Source of the DNA: Hymenobacter amundsenii
Lineage (GTDB): Bacteria; Bacteroidota; Bacteroidia; Cytophagales; Hymenobacteraceae
Reading direction: 5' to 3'
DNA length: 64,000 nt
NCBI RefSeq assembly: GCF_002204745.1
Contig: NZ_NIRR01000011.1
Coordinates: 1-64,000, forward strand
Shown: positions 25,778 through 33,712 of the stretch, piece after piece
How positions within the stretch are numbered: the first letter of the stretch is position 1
How the letters are laid out: each line of letters starts with the position of its first letter
The notes under the pieces: model-generated
The model's input: only the letters and a program-made list of their open reading frames with translations
Told to the model about the DNA's origin: nothing
Database searches by the model: none
Translations under genes and position numbers: made by a program

Positions 25778-27427
25778 ATGCGCCTAGCTTTTTCTACCCG
25801 AGCCCGCTTTCTTGTTCTGCTGACAACCGCTGCCGCCGGCCTGGGTAGCTGCGCGGCCATCAGCTCGCCCGAGGGCGGGGCCCGCGACGTAACGCCGCCC
25901 AAGCTCGTGAGCACCACGCCCGCCAACGGCGCCCGCAACGTGAGCGGTCAGAGCATTCGGCTCGAATTTTCGGAGCAGGTGCAGCTCAAGGAGCTGGCCA
26001 AAAACCTGATTGTGGCCCCGGTACTTGACCCCGGCAACCCCTATAAAATCCGGGAAGACCGCACCTCCATCACGCTCACCTTCGAGAAACCCTTCCAACC
26101 CAACACAACCTACTCGTTCAACTTCGGCGAGGCCATCAGCGACATCACCGAGAGTAATAAAGCCGATAAGGTGACGGTTAGCTTTAGCACCGGGGCCCAA
26201 CTCGATTCGGGTTCGGTCCGGGGTTCGGTGGTAAGTCTGCTCAGCCAGGAGCCGGCCGAAAACGTGGTGGTGTTGCTATATCCGGCTGCCGATACCTCCG
26301 ATATCCGGCGGGGCCAGCCCACCTACTTGGCCCGCACCGATAAACAGGGCCAGTTTGCGCTCAACTACCTCAAGGAAGGTCAATACCGGGCCTACGCCCT
26401 GGCCGACAAGAACCAGAACAACCGCTATGAGGAGCCCGAAGCAATCGGTTACCGCAGCGGCGGCGAGTTGCTGACGGTGCGCCCCGGCACCGACAGCCTG
26501 CGTTTTTTGCTCACGAAGCCCGACAGCCGCCGCCCGCTCATCTCGACCCAAAAAAGCAACCCCACCGACGTGCGGGTGAGCTACAACGAGGGCCTGCTCG
26601 CGGCCTCCCTTACGCCGCTGGAGCCGGCCACTGCCCCGGCCACCACCCTCAACGAGTCCGTGCTCCTCACCGAGCGCAACCGTACGGCCGTGCTCTTCCG
26701 CAGCCCCGCCCTGGCGGAGGGCCGCTACCTGCTGGCCGCCACTGACAGCGCCGGCAACGTGGGCCGCGATACTATTACCGTGAAGTTTGCCGACCCGCCC
26801 AAGGTGGCTCCCAAGCCCTTGCCGGCCTACGCCGTGGAGGGCACCCCCCGGGAAGTGTACCGCCAGGGCCAAGTGAGGTTTGTGTTTACCGAACCCGTCC
26901 GCCTCGACCCCAAAAAGCCCGTGGGTACGCTGGCCGAGGACTCGGTGAAGCGCCGCCCACTACGCCTGCCCGCCGACGGTAGCCTGAGTGCCGACCGCAC
27001 CACCCTGACGCTGAACCTGAACACCAAGGCTCAAAAAACCGTCACGTTCCAACTCGACAGCACCGCCATCCGGGGCGTAAGCGGGCGCAGCCTGGGCCTG
27101 CCGCCATTAAAGCTGAAGGTTGTCGACCAGACCACTACCGGCACGCTGAGCGGCCCGGTGAAGACCACCGCCAAGCGCTACTGGGTGCAGCTGCTCGACG
27201 ATAAGGGTCAGGCGTTACAAACCCTCGATACGCCTCAGGGCAGCTACCGCTTCGACAACCTCGCGCCCGCCACCTACCGCCTGCGCGTGCTTATCGACAC
27301 CAACCAAGACGGCCGCTGGCAGGGCGGCGACCCCGAGTTGAAGGCCCCGCCCGAGCCGGTTATCCTCTTCCCCAAGCCCATTCAGATCCGCTCCAACTTC
27401 GACAACGTGGAGACGCTCAGTTTCTAG
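25778..27427 (+). CDS. Ig-like domain lipoprotein (SbsA/Big_5-type)
   Basis: A 549-residue exported lipoprotein. The signal ends in LGSC (Cys25). Residues about 38-140 form the SbsA-type Ig-like domain with DVTPPKLVSTTPANGARNV and ETITL-like strands ending in TYSFNFGEAI. A carboxypeptidase-regulatory-like segment follows (GSVVSLLSQEP through QYRAYALADKNQNNRYEEPE), then two more Ig-like or Big_5-type regions. The C-terminus repeats the same idea (YRLRVLIDTNQDGRWQGGD), giving two DxNxDGxW calcium-like loops. Such proteins sit in the outer membrane; a direct function is not known. The gene follows the methyltransferase after 216 bases and has its own terminator. Confidence 0.75.
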   Translation: MRLAFSTRARFLVLLTTAAAGLGSCAAISSPEGGARDVTPPKLVSTTPANGARNVSGQSIRLEFSEQVQLKELAKNLIVAPVLDPGNPYKIREDRTSITLTFEKPFQPNTTYSFNFGEAISDITESNKADKVTVSFSTGAQLDSGSVRGSVVSLLSQEPAENVVVLLYPAADTSDIRRGQPTYLARTDKQGQFALNYLKEGQYRAYALADKNQNNRYEEPEAIGYRSGGELLTVRPGTDSLRFLLTKPDSRRPLISTQKSNPTDVRVSYNEGLLAASLTPLEPATAPATTLNESVLLTERNRTAVLFRSPALAEGRYLLAATDSAGNVGRDTITVKFADPPKVAPKPLPAYAVEGTPREVYRQGQVRFVFTEPVRLDPKKPVGTLAEDSVKRRPLRLPADGSLSADRTTLTLNLNTKAQKTVTFQLDSTAIRGVSGRSLGLPPLKLKVVDQTTTGTLSGPVKTTAKRYWVQLLDDKGQALQTLDTPQGSYRFDNLAPATYRLRVLIDTNQDGRWQGGDPELKAPPEPVILFPKPIQIRSNFDNVETLSF

Positions 27428-27461
27428 CCTCGTCGGCAAGGACACAGCTAGCGCATCATTC

Positions 27462-27496
27462 AAAAGCCCGAATCCCCGCCCGGATTCGGGCTTTTT
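27462..27496 (+). terminator. Rho-independent terminator
   Basis: AAAAGCCCGAATCC and GGATTCGGGCTTTTTT form a 14-bp stem with a T-run, 35 bases after the Ig-like lipoprotein stop. Confidence 0.9.
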
Positions 27497-27671
27497 TGCG
27501 AATTGGTTAATCTAGGTTGTGCAGTAACTGGTAAGGCGTGGAGCTTGGTTGCGCATGGCGTTGCGCTATGCTTGCTTTTCCTGTTCAGGGGAAGGAGCCG
27601 CACCCGGCCGGTCGTTCGGCCGCAGACAGCAAAAATCCTATTTGTTGCTATATAGTGCGAAGGCTGAAAAG

Positions 27672-28189
27672 ATATCCACATTCTGAATCGGGCTTTGGGA
27701 GCTATCAGCCCCTTTTTAGGGCGGGGGCTGAAGCGTAATCCACATAGTTTTCCACGTCTGTGAAGCCTGAGGGCATAACCTGTGGATAATGGTGGGGAAA
27801 CCTGGGGATAATGCGTGGAGAACTTGGGCAGAAGTTTTTTTGGTGGTTCACGCCCCACCACACCCCCTTTGTCCACCATCGGCCTTGTGGATAAGGGTGG
27901 ATAACTATCCCCCGAAAATACCACTATCCACACCGGGGTATGGCTGTGGATTGTGGATATCGGGATAACCCCTGTGGATTGTGAAAAACTATGCTAAAGT
28001 ATTGATATAAAGCATTTTATTATCCACACACCCTGTTGATGGATGGTGGATAAGTCCATTCTTGTGCACATGTTATCCCGACCGTGGATAACCCCTAATT
28101 CTTATCCACTTATCAACACCCCTAACGATGGGGGACAAAAAGAATTTATTAAATAAAAGAATCTTAAAAGTTATTAACCCTGTGGATAA
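27672..28189. other. Probable chromosomal replication origin (oriC): DnaA-box cluster with AT-rich stretches
   Basis: Within about 520 bases there are four perfect DnaA boxes (TTATCCACA or complement) at 27781-27789, 27886-27894, 28020-28028 and 28181-28189. At least ten more differ at one position, for example at 27672, 27736, 27803, 27896, 27924, 27952, 28045, 28083, 28102 and 28110. They occur in both orientations. Between 28134 and 28180 the DNA is nearly pure A/T (TTTATTAAATAAAAGAATC core), a good unwinding element; a second AT-rich patch is at 27983-28022. There is no gene in the 27428-28356 spacer. The surrounding genes are GC-rich, so the contrast is sharp. dnaA itself is not in the window. 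The boxes are seen directly; origin function is inferred. Confidence 0.75.
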
Positions 28190-28356
28190 ACCAGCCGGGT
28201 TTCAAAAAAGTCCGGCTAGGTTGGCCGGTGGTTGGCGGAGCTAGGGCCGGAAGAGCTGGCCCGCGTTTTCGAATTTCCGGGCATAATCGACAGCCCCCGC
28301 CGGCCGACCGGCGTATACAGGTGCCCGCCCGCCCTTTTGCCCATTCCGCTGCCCGT

Positions 28357-28848
28357 ATGCCCTTCGACTACGACCTCGACTTTGCCACCGTGGACTTTCG
28401 CCGCCACCCTGAGCTGTACCGGGTGGGCAAGGGCGAGCAGGGCGTACTGCTGGTGCAGCCCTATAAAGGCGAGATTCTGCCCCACTGGCGCTTCCGCGAC
28501 CCCGAAGTGGCCCGGGAGTCGGCCGACGTGATTTACGGCTTGTTCGAGGCCTACCTAAAGGCCCACGACTTTGTGGGGGCCGACATGGCCCGCAAGTTCC
28601 TGCAGATGGGCTACACGCGGGCCCGCCGCTACGCCAACCACAGAGGCGGTAAAAAGTACGCGGGGCCCGTGCCGGCCGATAAGAAGGGCCAGAGCGGGGC
28701 CCATGGCCGCCCCGAACTCCCCCGCTCGCCCGAAGACCCCGTAAAAGCAGCCGCAGCCGCCATCTTCAAGGCCCAGTGGGATGCGGCCCGGGCCCACCCC
28801 GATTACCAGGAACAGCGCGCTGAATTTGAGGCACGCTACGGCAAATGA
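28357..28848 (+). CDS. DUF4385 family protein
   Basis: A 163-residue soluble protein of the DUF4385 type, role unknown. It starts MPFDYDLDFATVDFRRHPEL and contains the repeated motif YRVGKGEQGVLLVQPYKGEI and LPHWRFRDPEVA. A helix (ADMARKFLQMGYTRARRYANH) leads into a basic stretch (RGGKKYAGPVP). The C-terminal helix (QWDAARAHPDYQEQRAEFEARY) ends the protein. I start at this ATG because the open frame upstream is Pro/Arg-rich and runs toward the DnaA-box cluster. It is the first gene on the right side of the probable origin. No catalytic motif is evident. Confidence 0.75.
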   Translation: MPFDYDLDFATVDFRRHPELYRVGKGEQGVLLVQPYKGEILPHWRFRDPEVARESADVIYGLFEAYLKAHDFVGADMARKFLQMGYTRARRYANHRGGKKYAGPVPADKKGQSGAHGRPELPRSPEDPVKAAAAAIFKAQWDAARAHPDYQEQRAEFEARYGK

Positions 28849-28859
28849 TTTTTTCTGAG

Positions 28860-28966
28860 CCATTAGCTGGGAGCTTTTAGCTGTTAGCTTTGGCCATTCA
28901 AGCAACTTCTGCGTTACTCTTGAACAAACGCTAACAGCTCTCAGCTGTTAGCCAAGAGCTTAAAAA
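28860..28966. repeat. AGCTAACAG-type inverted repeats
   Basis: TTAGCTGGGAGCTTTTAGCT and GTTAGCTTTGG are mirrored by CTAACAGCTCTCAGCTGTTAG and AAGAGCTT. It lies between the two small genes at the origin. Similar AGCT-rich repeats occur at 55010-55182 and 56187-56222. Confidence 0.6.
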
Positions 28967-28991
28967 TTCACCCTCTTTCCCCGACCCAACT

Positions 28992-29474
28992 ATGCAAACG
29001 CCCGCGCAACCCTCCAGCACCGAAGAAAACGAAATCCGCCTCGGCATGGGCATGGGCCCGCTCAAGTTCGGCGCCTCCATGGACGAGGTGCGCGCCCTGA
29101 TGGGCGAGCCCGAAGAAATCGAGGAATCGGAAGATGACGACGAGTTCGAGCACCAGGCCTGGAACTACCTCGATGAAGGCTACTCGCTTTACTTCGACCG
29201 CGAAGACGACTACCGCCTGAGCTGCATCGAAACCGACCACCCTGGTATTCGCCTTTACGGCGAGGCCATCCACGGCCAGAGCCCGACCCAGATTCAGGAG
29301 CTGATGAAGCGCCACGGCCACGAGCAGAGTGAAGTGGAGAAAATGGACACCGGGGAGATGCGCATCTCCTACGAAAAGGAAATGATTGACCTCTATTTCG
29401 AGGATGAGGAGCTTCAGTTCGTGAACTTCGGCGTCTTTATTGATGAGGATTTAGAAGTGCAATGGCCCGCCTAA
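28992..29474 (+). CDS. Acidic protein of unknown function
   Basis: A 160-residue soluble, strongly acidic protein I do not recognise. Near residue 20 it has MGPLKFGASMDEVRALMGEP, a helix-like motif seen in small proteins with SmpA/BLIP-like or immunity-type folds. A highly acidic stretch (EEIEESEDDDEFE) follows. Later strands are YSLYFDREDDYRL, CIETDHPGIRLYG and ELQFVNFGVFIDED. It lacks a signal peptide or membrane segment. It is flanked by the DnaA-box clusters on both sides. Function is unknown, and its place at the origin may be chance. Confidence 0.55.
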   Translation: MQTPAQPSSTEENEIRLGMGMGPLKFGASMDEVRALMGEPEEIEESEDDDEFEHQAWNYLDEGYSLYFDREDDYRLSCIETDHPGIRLYGEAIHGQSPTQIQELMKRHGHEQSEVEKMDTGEMRISYEKEMIDLYFEDEELQFVNFGVFIDEDLEVQWPA

Positions 29475-29481
29475 CCAAGAG

Positions 29482-29515
29482 TTATCCACAAAACAACCAA
29501 ATTTTTGTGTTGATA
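29482..29515. other. Second DnaA-box group
   Basis: A perfect TTATCCACA at 29482-29490, 8 bases after the acidic gene stop, and a one-mismatch TGTTGATAA at 29507-29515, in an AT-rich spacer. With the main cluster 1.3 kb away it could form a bipartite origin. Confidence 0.5.
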
Positions 29516-29616
29516 AGTTGATAACTACTTCATAACCCGGGGTTTTCAGTCATTAGCATCCAATTTTGAACCGTGTAGCCTCATTTTGGTACCCGCCTGA
29601 AAATCAGCTGTACACT

Positions 29617-29650
29617 AAAAAAGCCGCCCCGAAGTACGGGGAGGCTTTTT
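29617..29650. terminator. Bidirectional terminator
   Basis: AAAAAGCCGCCCCG and CGGGGAGGCTTTTT pair around a 5-base loop between converging genes. Confidence 0.85.
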
Positions 29651-29679
29651 GGCTTATTTCAAGATGGTAGCTAACCAGA

Positions 29680-31086
29680 TTAGCCTGGTAAAATGGCCCT
29701 GAACAGAATGAACAGCCCGCCCGAGAGCACCATGGTAACCGGCAGCGTAAGCACCCAGGCCAGGGCGATGCTGCGTACCATCTGGGGGTTCACGTTCTTC
29801 ACACCCCGGCTGGCCACCATACTTCCCGCGATAGACGAGGTGAGCACGTGGGTAGTAGAAGCGGGCAGACCTAGGGCCGAGCTGATGCCAATCATGGAGG
29901 CGGCCACCAATTCCGACGAAGCGCCCTGGGCGTAGCTCAAGTGTTCCTTACCGATCCGCTCCCCGATAGTGGTCACGATGCGCTTCCAGCCCACCATGGT
30001 GCCGATGCCCAGCGAGAGCGACACGATAATGAACACCCAGGTAGGGGCGTAATCGGTGAAGCCCTTCATGTTGCCCAGGCCCTTTTCGAGCGTGCCGCGG
30101 TCGGCGGTGCTCAAGCTTACCTTGTCGCTCTCCTGAATGATTTTGGCGCGGTTGGAGAGCAGCAGAATGGCTTTGCGAATCCGGAAACGGTCTTGCTGGG
30201 GAAGTTGCTCGACCTTGGTTTTGCCGGCGAAAATCTGGTCCAGATTGTTGGTCTGAACTTGGATTTCGGCTACTGTTTTTTTGTCTTCGGCGCTCAGATC
30301 GGCCACGTTTACCCGGCTCATTACCTGCTCCACGCGCACGAGCGAGTCGCGCATATCGAGGGGGTTACGGCTCTGGTCGAGGGCAAAGTAGGTGGGCACG
30401 ATGCCGATAAGGATGAGCATAATCAGGCCTACGCCCTTCTGCCCGTCGTTCGAGCCGTGGAAGTAGCTTACCAGCGTACAGGTAACCACCAGAATCAGCC
30501 GGATCCAGAGGGGTGGGGGCTTGCGCTTGTGGGGCTCCTTGAAGATGGCTTTGTTGCTCACCAGCCGGCGCAGCAGGAACATCATCAGAATAGTAAGCGT
30601 GAAACCGAAGGCCGGCCCAATGATAAGCGCCAGTCCGGTTTCGCCGGCCTTGCCCCAGTTCACGCCCGCATCGGTCACGCCAGGTAAGAAGCTGTAGGCA
30701 ATGCCCACGCCCAAAATGGAGCCAATGAGGGCGTGCGACGACGACGACGGCAGCCCGTAGTACCAGGTGCCCACGTTCCAGATGATAGCCCCGATAATAA
30801 GGGCGCCCACCATGGCAATACCGTGGTACACGTTCTGGTCGACGAGGCTTTCAACGGGCAGCAGGTACACGATGCCCATGGCCACAGCCACACCACCGGT
30901 GAGTACGCCGATGAAGTTCCAGAACGCCGACCAGATAACGGCCACCCAGGGCCGCAGGGCGTTGGTGTAGATAACCGTGGCCACGGCGTTGGCAGTGTCG
31001 TGGAAGCCGTTGACGAATTCGAATGCGCAGGCCGCTACCAGGCAGGCAGCCAGTAGCAGCAGCACATGAGGCTCTAAGCCGAACAT
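29680..31086 (-). CDS. Inorganic phosphate transporter, PiT family
   Basis: A 468-residue inner-membrane transporter that imports phosphate with a cation, usually as a metal-phosphate complex. It carries the two PiT signature repeats: NGFHDTANAVATVI near residue 26 and later SASSALGLPASTTHV-like sequence (ASMIGISSALGLPASTTHVL). GLPSSSSHALIGSILG and HGSNDGQKGVGLI complete the set. A cytoplasmic loop of roughly 110 residues in the middle (DQSRNPLDMRD through TADRGTLEKG) is charged and helical, as in Bacteroidota PiT proteins. No PhoU-like gene stands next to it. A strong promoter lies just upstream. Confidence 0.92.
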   Translation of the reverse strand: MFGLEPHVLLLLAACLVAACAFEFVNGFHDTANAVATVIYTNALRPWVAVIWSAFWNFIGVLTGGVAVAMGIVYLLPVESLVDQNVYHGIAMVGALIIGAIIWNVGTWYYGLPSSSSHALIGSILGVGIAYSFLPGVTDAGVNWGKAGETGLALIIGPAFGFTLTILMMFLLRRLVSNKAIFKEPHKRKPPPLWIRLILVVTCTLVSYFHGSNDGQKGVGLIMLILIGIVPTYFALDQSRNPLDMRDSLVRVEQVMSRVNVADLSAEDKKTVAEIQVQTNNLDQIFAGKTKVEQLPQQDRFRIRKAILLLSNRAKIIQESDKVSLSTADRGTLEKGLGNMKGFTDYAPTWVFIIVSLSLGIGTMVGWKRIVTTIGERIGKEHLSYAQGASSELVAASMIGISSALGLPASTTHVLTSSIAGSMVASRGVKNVNPQMVRSIALAWVLTLPVTMVLSGGLFILFRAILPG

Positions 31087-31123
31087 AAAGGGGGGATTGG
31101 TGAGAGTGCAGGTTTCATCATCC

Positions 31124-31153
31124 CAAAGGTAAACCTACCCTTAGGCGGGGCAA
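31124..31153 (-). promoter_or_regulatory. Strong Bacteroidota-type promoter for the phosphate transporter
   Basis: On the minus strand TTG (31151-31153), 19 bases, then TACCTTTG (31124-31131): a full match at the usual spacing, about 37 bases before the transporter start. Confidence 0.7.
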
Positions 31154-31365
31154 GATTATGAAATTGTTACCGACCAGTTCGGAAAGGCGGCCAGTTGAGG
31201 CGCTAAACGTAGGCGGCTGGCAATAGTTGAGGTGGGCCAGTCGAGGGTATTTAGGGCTGGATGGAGCGGTGGAAAAAGCGCCGGTTGCAGATCGAAGCCA
31301 GCATCTGGTTCTCCTCCTTTCCAGGGTGAGAAACTGGTTTTACCTGCTTCGCAATTTGCGTTAGC

Positions 31366-31373
31366 TAACTTTG
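31366..31373 (+). promoter_or_regulatory. -7 element TAACTTTG very close to the glyS start
   Basis: A full TAnnTTTG match ends 7 bases before the glyS ATG. If used, the transcript would start at or next to the ATG (leaderless). No good -33 TTG is visible. Confidence 0.4.
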
Positions 31374-31380
31374 CGCTTCT

Positions 31381-32904
31381 ATGAGCAACGCCCCCAAACC
31401 TGCCGCCGCCGCTACCACCGAGGGTACGCTGGCCAATATCGTGTCGCACGCCAAGGAATACGGTTTCGTGTTCCAGTCGTCGGAAATCTACGACGGCCTG
31501 GCCGCCGTGTACGACTACGGCCCCAACGGCGTGGAGCTCAAAAACAACCTCAAGCAGCTCTGGTGGAAGGCCATGACCCAGCTCCACCAGAACGTGGTGG
31601 GCCTCGATGCCGCCATTTTCATGCACCCGCTTACCTGGAAAGCCTCCGGTCACGTCGATGGCTTTTCCGACCCCATGATTGACAACCTCGACAGCAAAAA
31701 GCGCTACCGCGCCGACGTGCTGCTCGAAGACAAAGCCGCTGAGCACGAGAAGAATGGCGAACTGGCCCGCGCCGAAACCCTGCTGGCCGAAATGGGCCGC
31801 CTGCTGACGAGCGAAGATCTGCACGGCGTACGCCAGCTCATCATCGATGAGCAGATTTTGTGTCCCGTAAGCAAAACCGGCAACTGGACCGAGGTGCGCC
31901 AGTTCAACCTCATGTTCTCGACCCAGGTGGGTGCGGTGGCCGAAGATTCGAGCCAGATTTACCTGCGCCCCGAAACGGCCCAGGGCATCTTCGTTAATTT
32001 CCTGAACGTGCAGAAGTCGGCCCGCCAGAAGGTGCCGTTTGGCATTGCCCAGATTGGTAAGGCCTTCCGCAATGAGATTGTGGCCCGGCAATTCATCTTC
32101 CGGATGCGGGAGTTCGAGCAGATGGAGTTGCAATTTTTCGTGCGCCCCGGCACCGAAGGCGAGTGGTACGAGCACTGGAAAACCATGCGCCGCCGCTGGC
32201 ACGAGGTAATGGGCCTGCCCGCCGAAAAGCTCCGCTTCCACGACCACGAAAAGCTGGCCCATTACGCCAAGGCCGCCGTCGATATCGAGTACGAATTCCC
32301 CTTCGGCTTCAAGGAAATTGAGGGCATTCACTCCCGCGGTGACTTCGACCTGACCCAGCACCAGGCGCTCAGCAAGAAGAAGCAGCAGTACTTCGATGCC
32401 GACATCGACCCTGAAACCGGCAAAGCCTACGGCAATTACGTGCCCTTCGTGGTCGAAACTTCGGCCGGCGCCGACCGCCTGTTCCTGGCCACGCTCTGCC
32501 AGGCTTATCAGGAAGAAACCATTACGGAGGGCGAAGGCGAGCAGCAGCAAACCAAAACCCGCACCCTGCTGCGCCTGCACCCGGCCGTGGCCCCTATCAA
32601 GGCCGCTATTTTCCCGCTCGTGAAAAAGGACGGCATGCCCGAAAAGGCCACCGAAATCTTCAACAGCCTGCGCCACGATTTCCGCGTGATTATGGAGGAG
32701 CGCGACGCCATCGGCAAGCGCTACACCCGCCAGGACCTCATCGGTACACCCTTCTGCATCGTGGTCGATGGCCAGACGCTGGAAGACGACACCGTAACGG
32801 TGCGCCACCGCGACTCGCGCGAGCAGACCCGCATGCCGATTTCGGAGCTGCGCGGGTACATCGGCGAGGCCGTGAGCTTCTCGCGCATATTCGAGCAGTT
32901 GTAA
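31381..32904 (+). CDS. glyS: Glycyl-tRNA synthetase, dimeric (alpha2) class II type
   Basis: A 507-residue enzyme that charges tRNA-Gly. The opening IVSHAKEYGFVFQSSEIYDG and YDYGPNGVELKNNLKQLWW are diagnostic of the single-chain, eukaryote/Bacteroidota-like form. Class II motifs appear as IGKAFRNEI and FRMREFEQMELQFFV (motif 2 area) and later ETSAGADRLFLATL (motif 3 area). The C-terminal anticodon domain ends QTRMPISELRGYIGEAVSF. The alpha/beta two-gene form is absent here. The symbol glyS or glyQS is used for this form; either fits. It is transcribed alone, divergent from the phosphate transporter. Confidence 0.95.
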   Translation: MSNAPKPAAAATTEGTLANIVSHAKEYGFVFQSSEIYDGLAAVYDYGPNGVELKNNLKQLWWKAMTQLHQNVVGLDAAIFMHPLTWKASGHVDGFSDPMIDNLDSKKRYRADVLLEDKAAEHEKNGELARAETLLAEMGRLLTSEDLHGVRQLIIDEQILCPVSKTGNWTEVRQFNLMFSTQVGAVAEDSSQIYLRPETAQGIFVNFLNVQKSARQKVPFGIAQIGKAFRNEIVARQFIFRMREFEQMELQFFVRPGTEGEWYEHWKTMRRRWHEVMGLPAEKLRFHDHEKLAHYAKAAVDIEYEFPFGFKEIEGIHSRGDFDLTQHQALSKKKQQYFDADIDPETGKAYGNYVPFVVETSAGADRLFLATLCQAYQEETITEGEGEQQQTKTRTLLRLHPAVAPIKAAIFPLVKKDGMPEKATEIFNSLRHDFRVIMEERDAIGKRYTRQDLIGTPFCIVVDGQTLEDDTVTVRHRDSREQTRMPISELRGYIGEAVSFSRIFEQL

Positions 32905-32915
32905 GGGGTAGAAAG

Positions 32916-32985
32916 CAACGAAGCGAACGAGGGACCGATTACTCAGCACATGTGCTGGGTAATCGGTCCCTCGTTCGCTTCGTTG
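32916..32985. repeat. 70-base near-perfect palindrome after glyS
   Basis: CAACGAAGCGAACGAGGGAC and its complement, with arms of about 34 bases, one mismatch and the centre CACATGTG. It probably works as a terminator or belongs to the dispersed palindromes. The remaining bases up to the next gene hold nothing clear. Confidence 0.75.
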
Positions 32986-33078
32986 GCCTAGCTGATTGGT
33001 GTCCGATGTAGGATGAAGTTTCAGCTTCGCGTTTCAAGCCGTCGGCAACGATACGCGGAGCCTAAGCCGCGATACAAC

Positions 33079-33477
33079 TCAGTTCTCGCTCAGCCAATGG
33101 GCGGCGTCGCGGCGGGAGGTGAAGTAGTTGAACTCAACCTGGGCCGGGGGTAGGGTAGTGGAGGCCAGCGAATTACCGATCTGATACTGGTACTGGCCCT
33201 CCGACACTACGGCGGCGATGAACAGGGGCTGGTCGGGCTGCTGGGCCACGGCCTGGGCCAGGGGGCGCAGCAACTGCTCCAGGTCGTCGGTGGGCGGGGC
33301 GTTGCGCTTGATGTCGAGCAGCAGCTTGCCGATATTCTGGGCCAGCATCTCCTCGAGGGCCCGCTGGTACGCCTGCCCAAAGGAAAGCGAAAGCCGGGTA
33401 GCATTGTAGCTCAGATGGAGCGTTTCGGAAATGGGATTGAAGGTCAGGGAAGCCTCCGGCGACTGGTATAAAGTCAT
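33079..33477 (-). CDS. Small STAS/SpoIIAA-like protein of unknown function
   Basis: A 132-residue soluble protein with an alpha/beta layout like the one at 10382-10777: strands SLTFNPISETLHLSY, helix FGQAYQRALEEMLAQN, strand GKLLLDIKR, helix LEQLLRPLAQAVAQQ, strand PLFIAAVVSE and a final FNYFTSRRDAAHWL. Length and order agree with a distant paralogue. No conserved phosphorylatable Ser is obvious. I prefer the ATG giving MTLYQSP, because the nine codons upstream (from 33504) do not match the paralogue; the longer start is possible. It may be a regulatory or motility-type STAS protein, but that is a fold-based guess. Confidence 0.5.
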   Translation of the reverse strand: MTLYQSPEASLTFNPISETLHLSYNATRLSLSFGQAYQRALEEMLAQNIGKLLLDIKRNAPPTDDLEQLLRPLAQAVAQQPDQPLFIAAVVSEGQYQYQIGNSLASTTLPPAQVEFNYFTSRRDAAHWLSEN

Positions 33478-33687
33478 GTCAAGGGGGAAATAACAAGCCG
33501 CCATAACTAAAATGCAATTTTTAGTTATTACAACGGTTTGAATGAGGCATAGTTACGGAAGTAGGGGCATAAAATGTTACCTATATTAGAAATAAAAAAT
33601 GTTTCTCCTGGCCTGCCACTACCGTAAAGCGGCTGTCAGTCCGGGAGTTAGTCGCGGGCTTCCACCCGCAACCTGCCCGGGGTTGCG

Positions 33688-33695
33688 TACCTTTG
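33688..33695 (+). promoter_or_regulatory. -7 element TACCTTTG before the RND exporter
   Basis: A full TAnnTTTG match 17 bases before the start codon, predicting a very short leader. No matching -33 TTG is seen. Confidence 0.35.
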
Positions 33696-33712
33696 CTGCA
33701 TTTTAACGGCCT

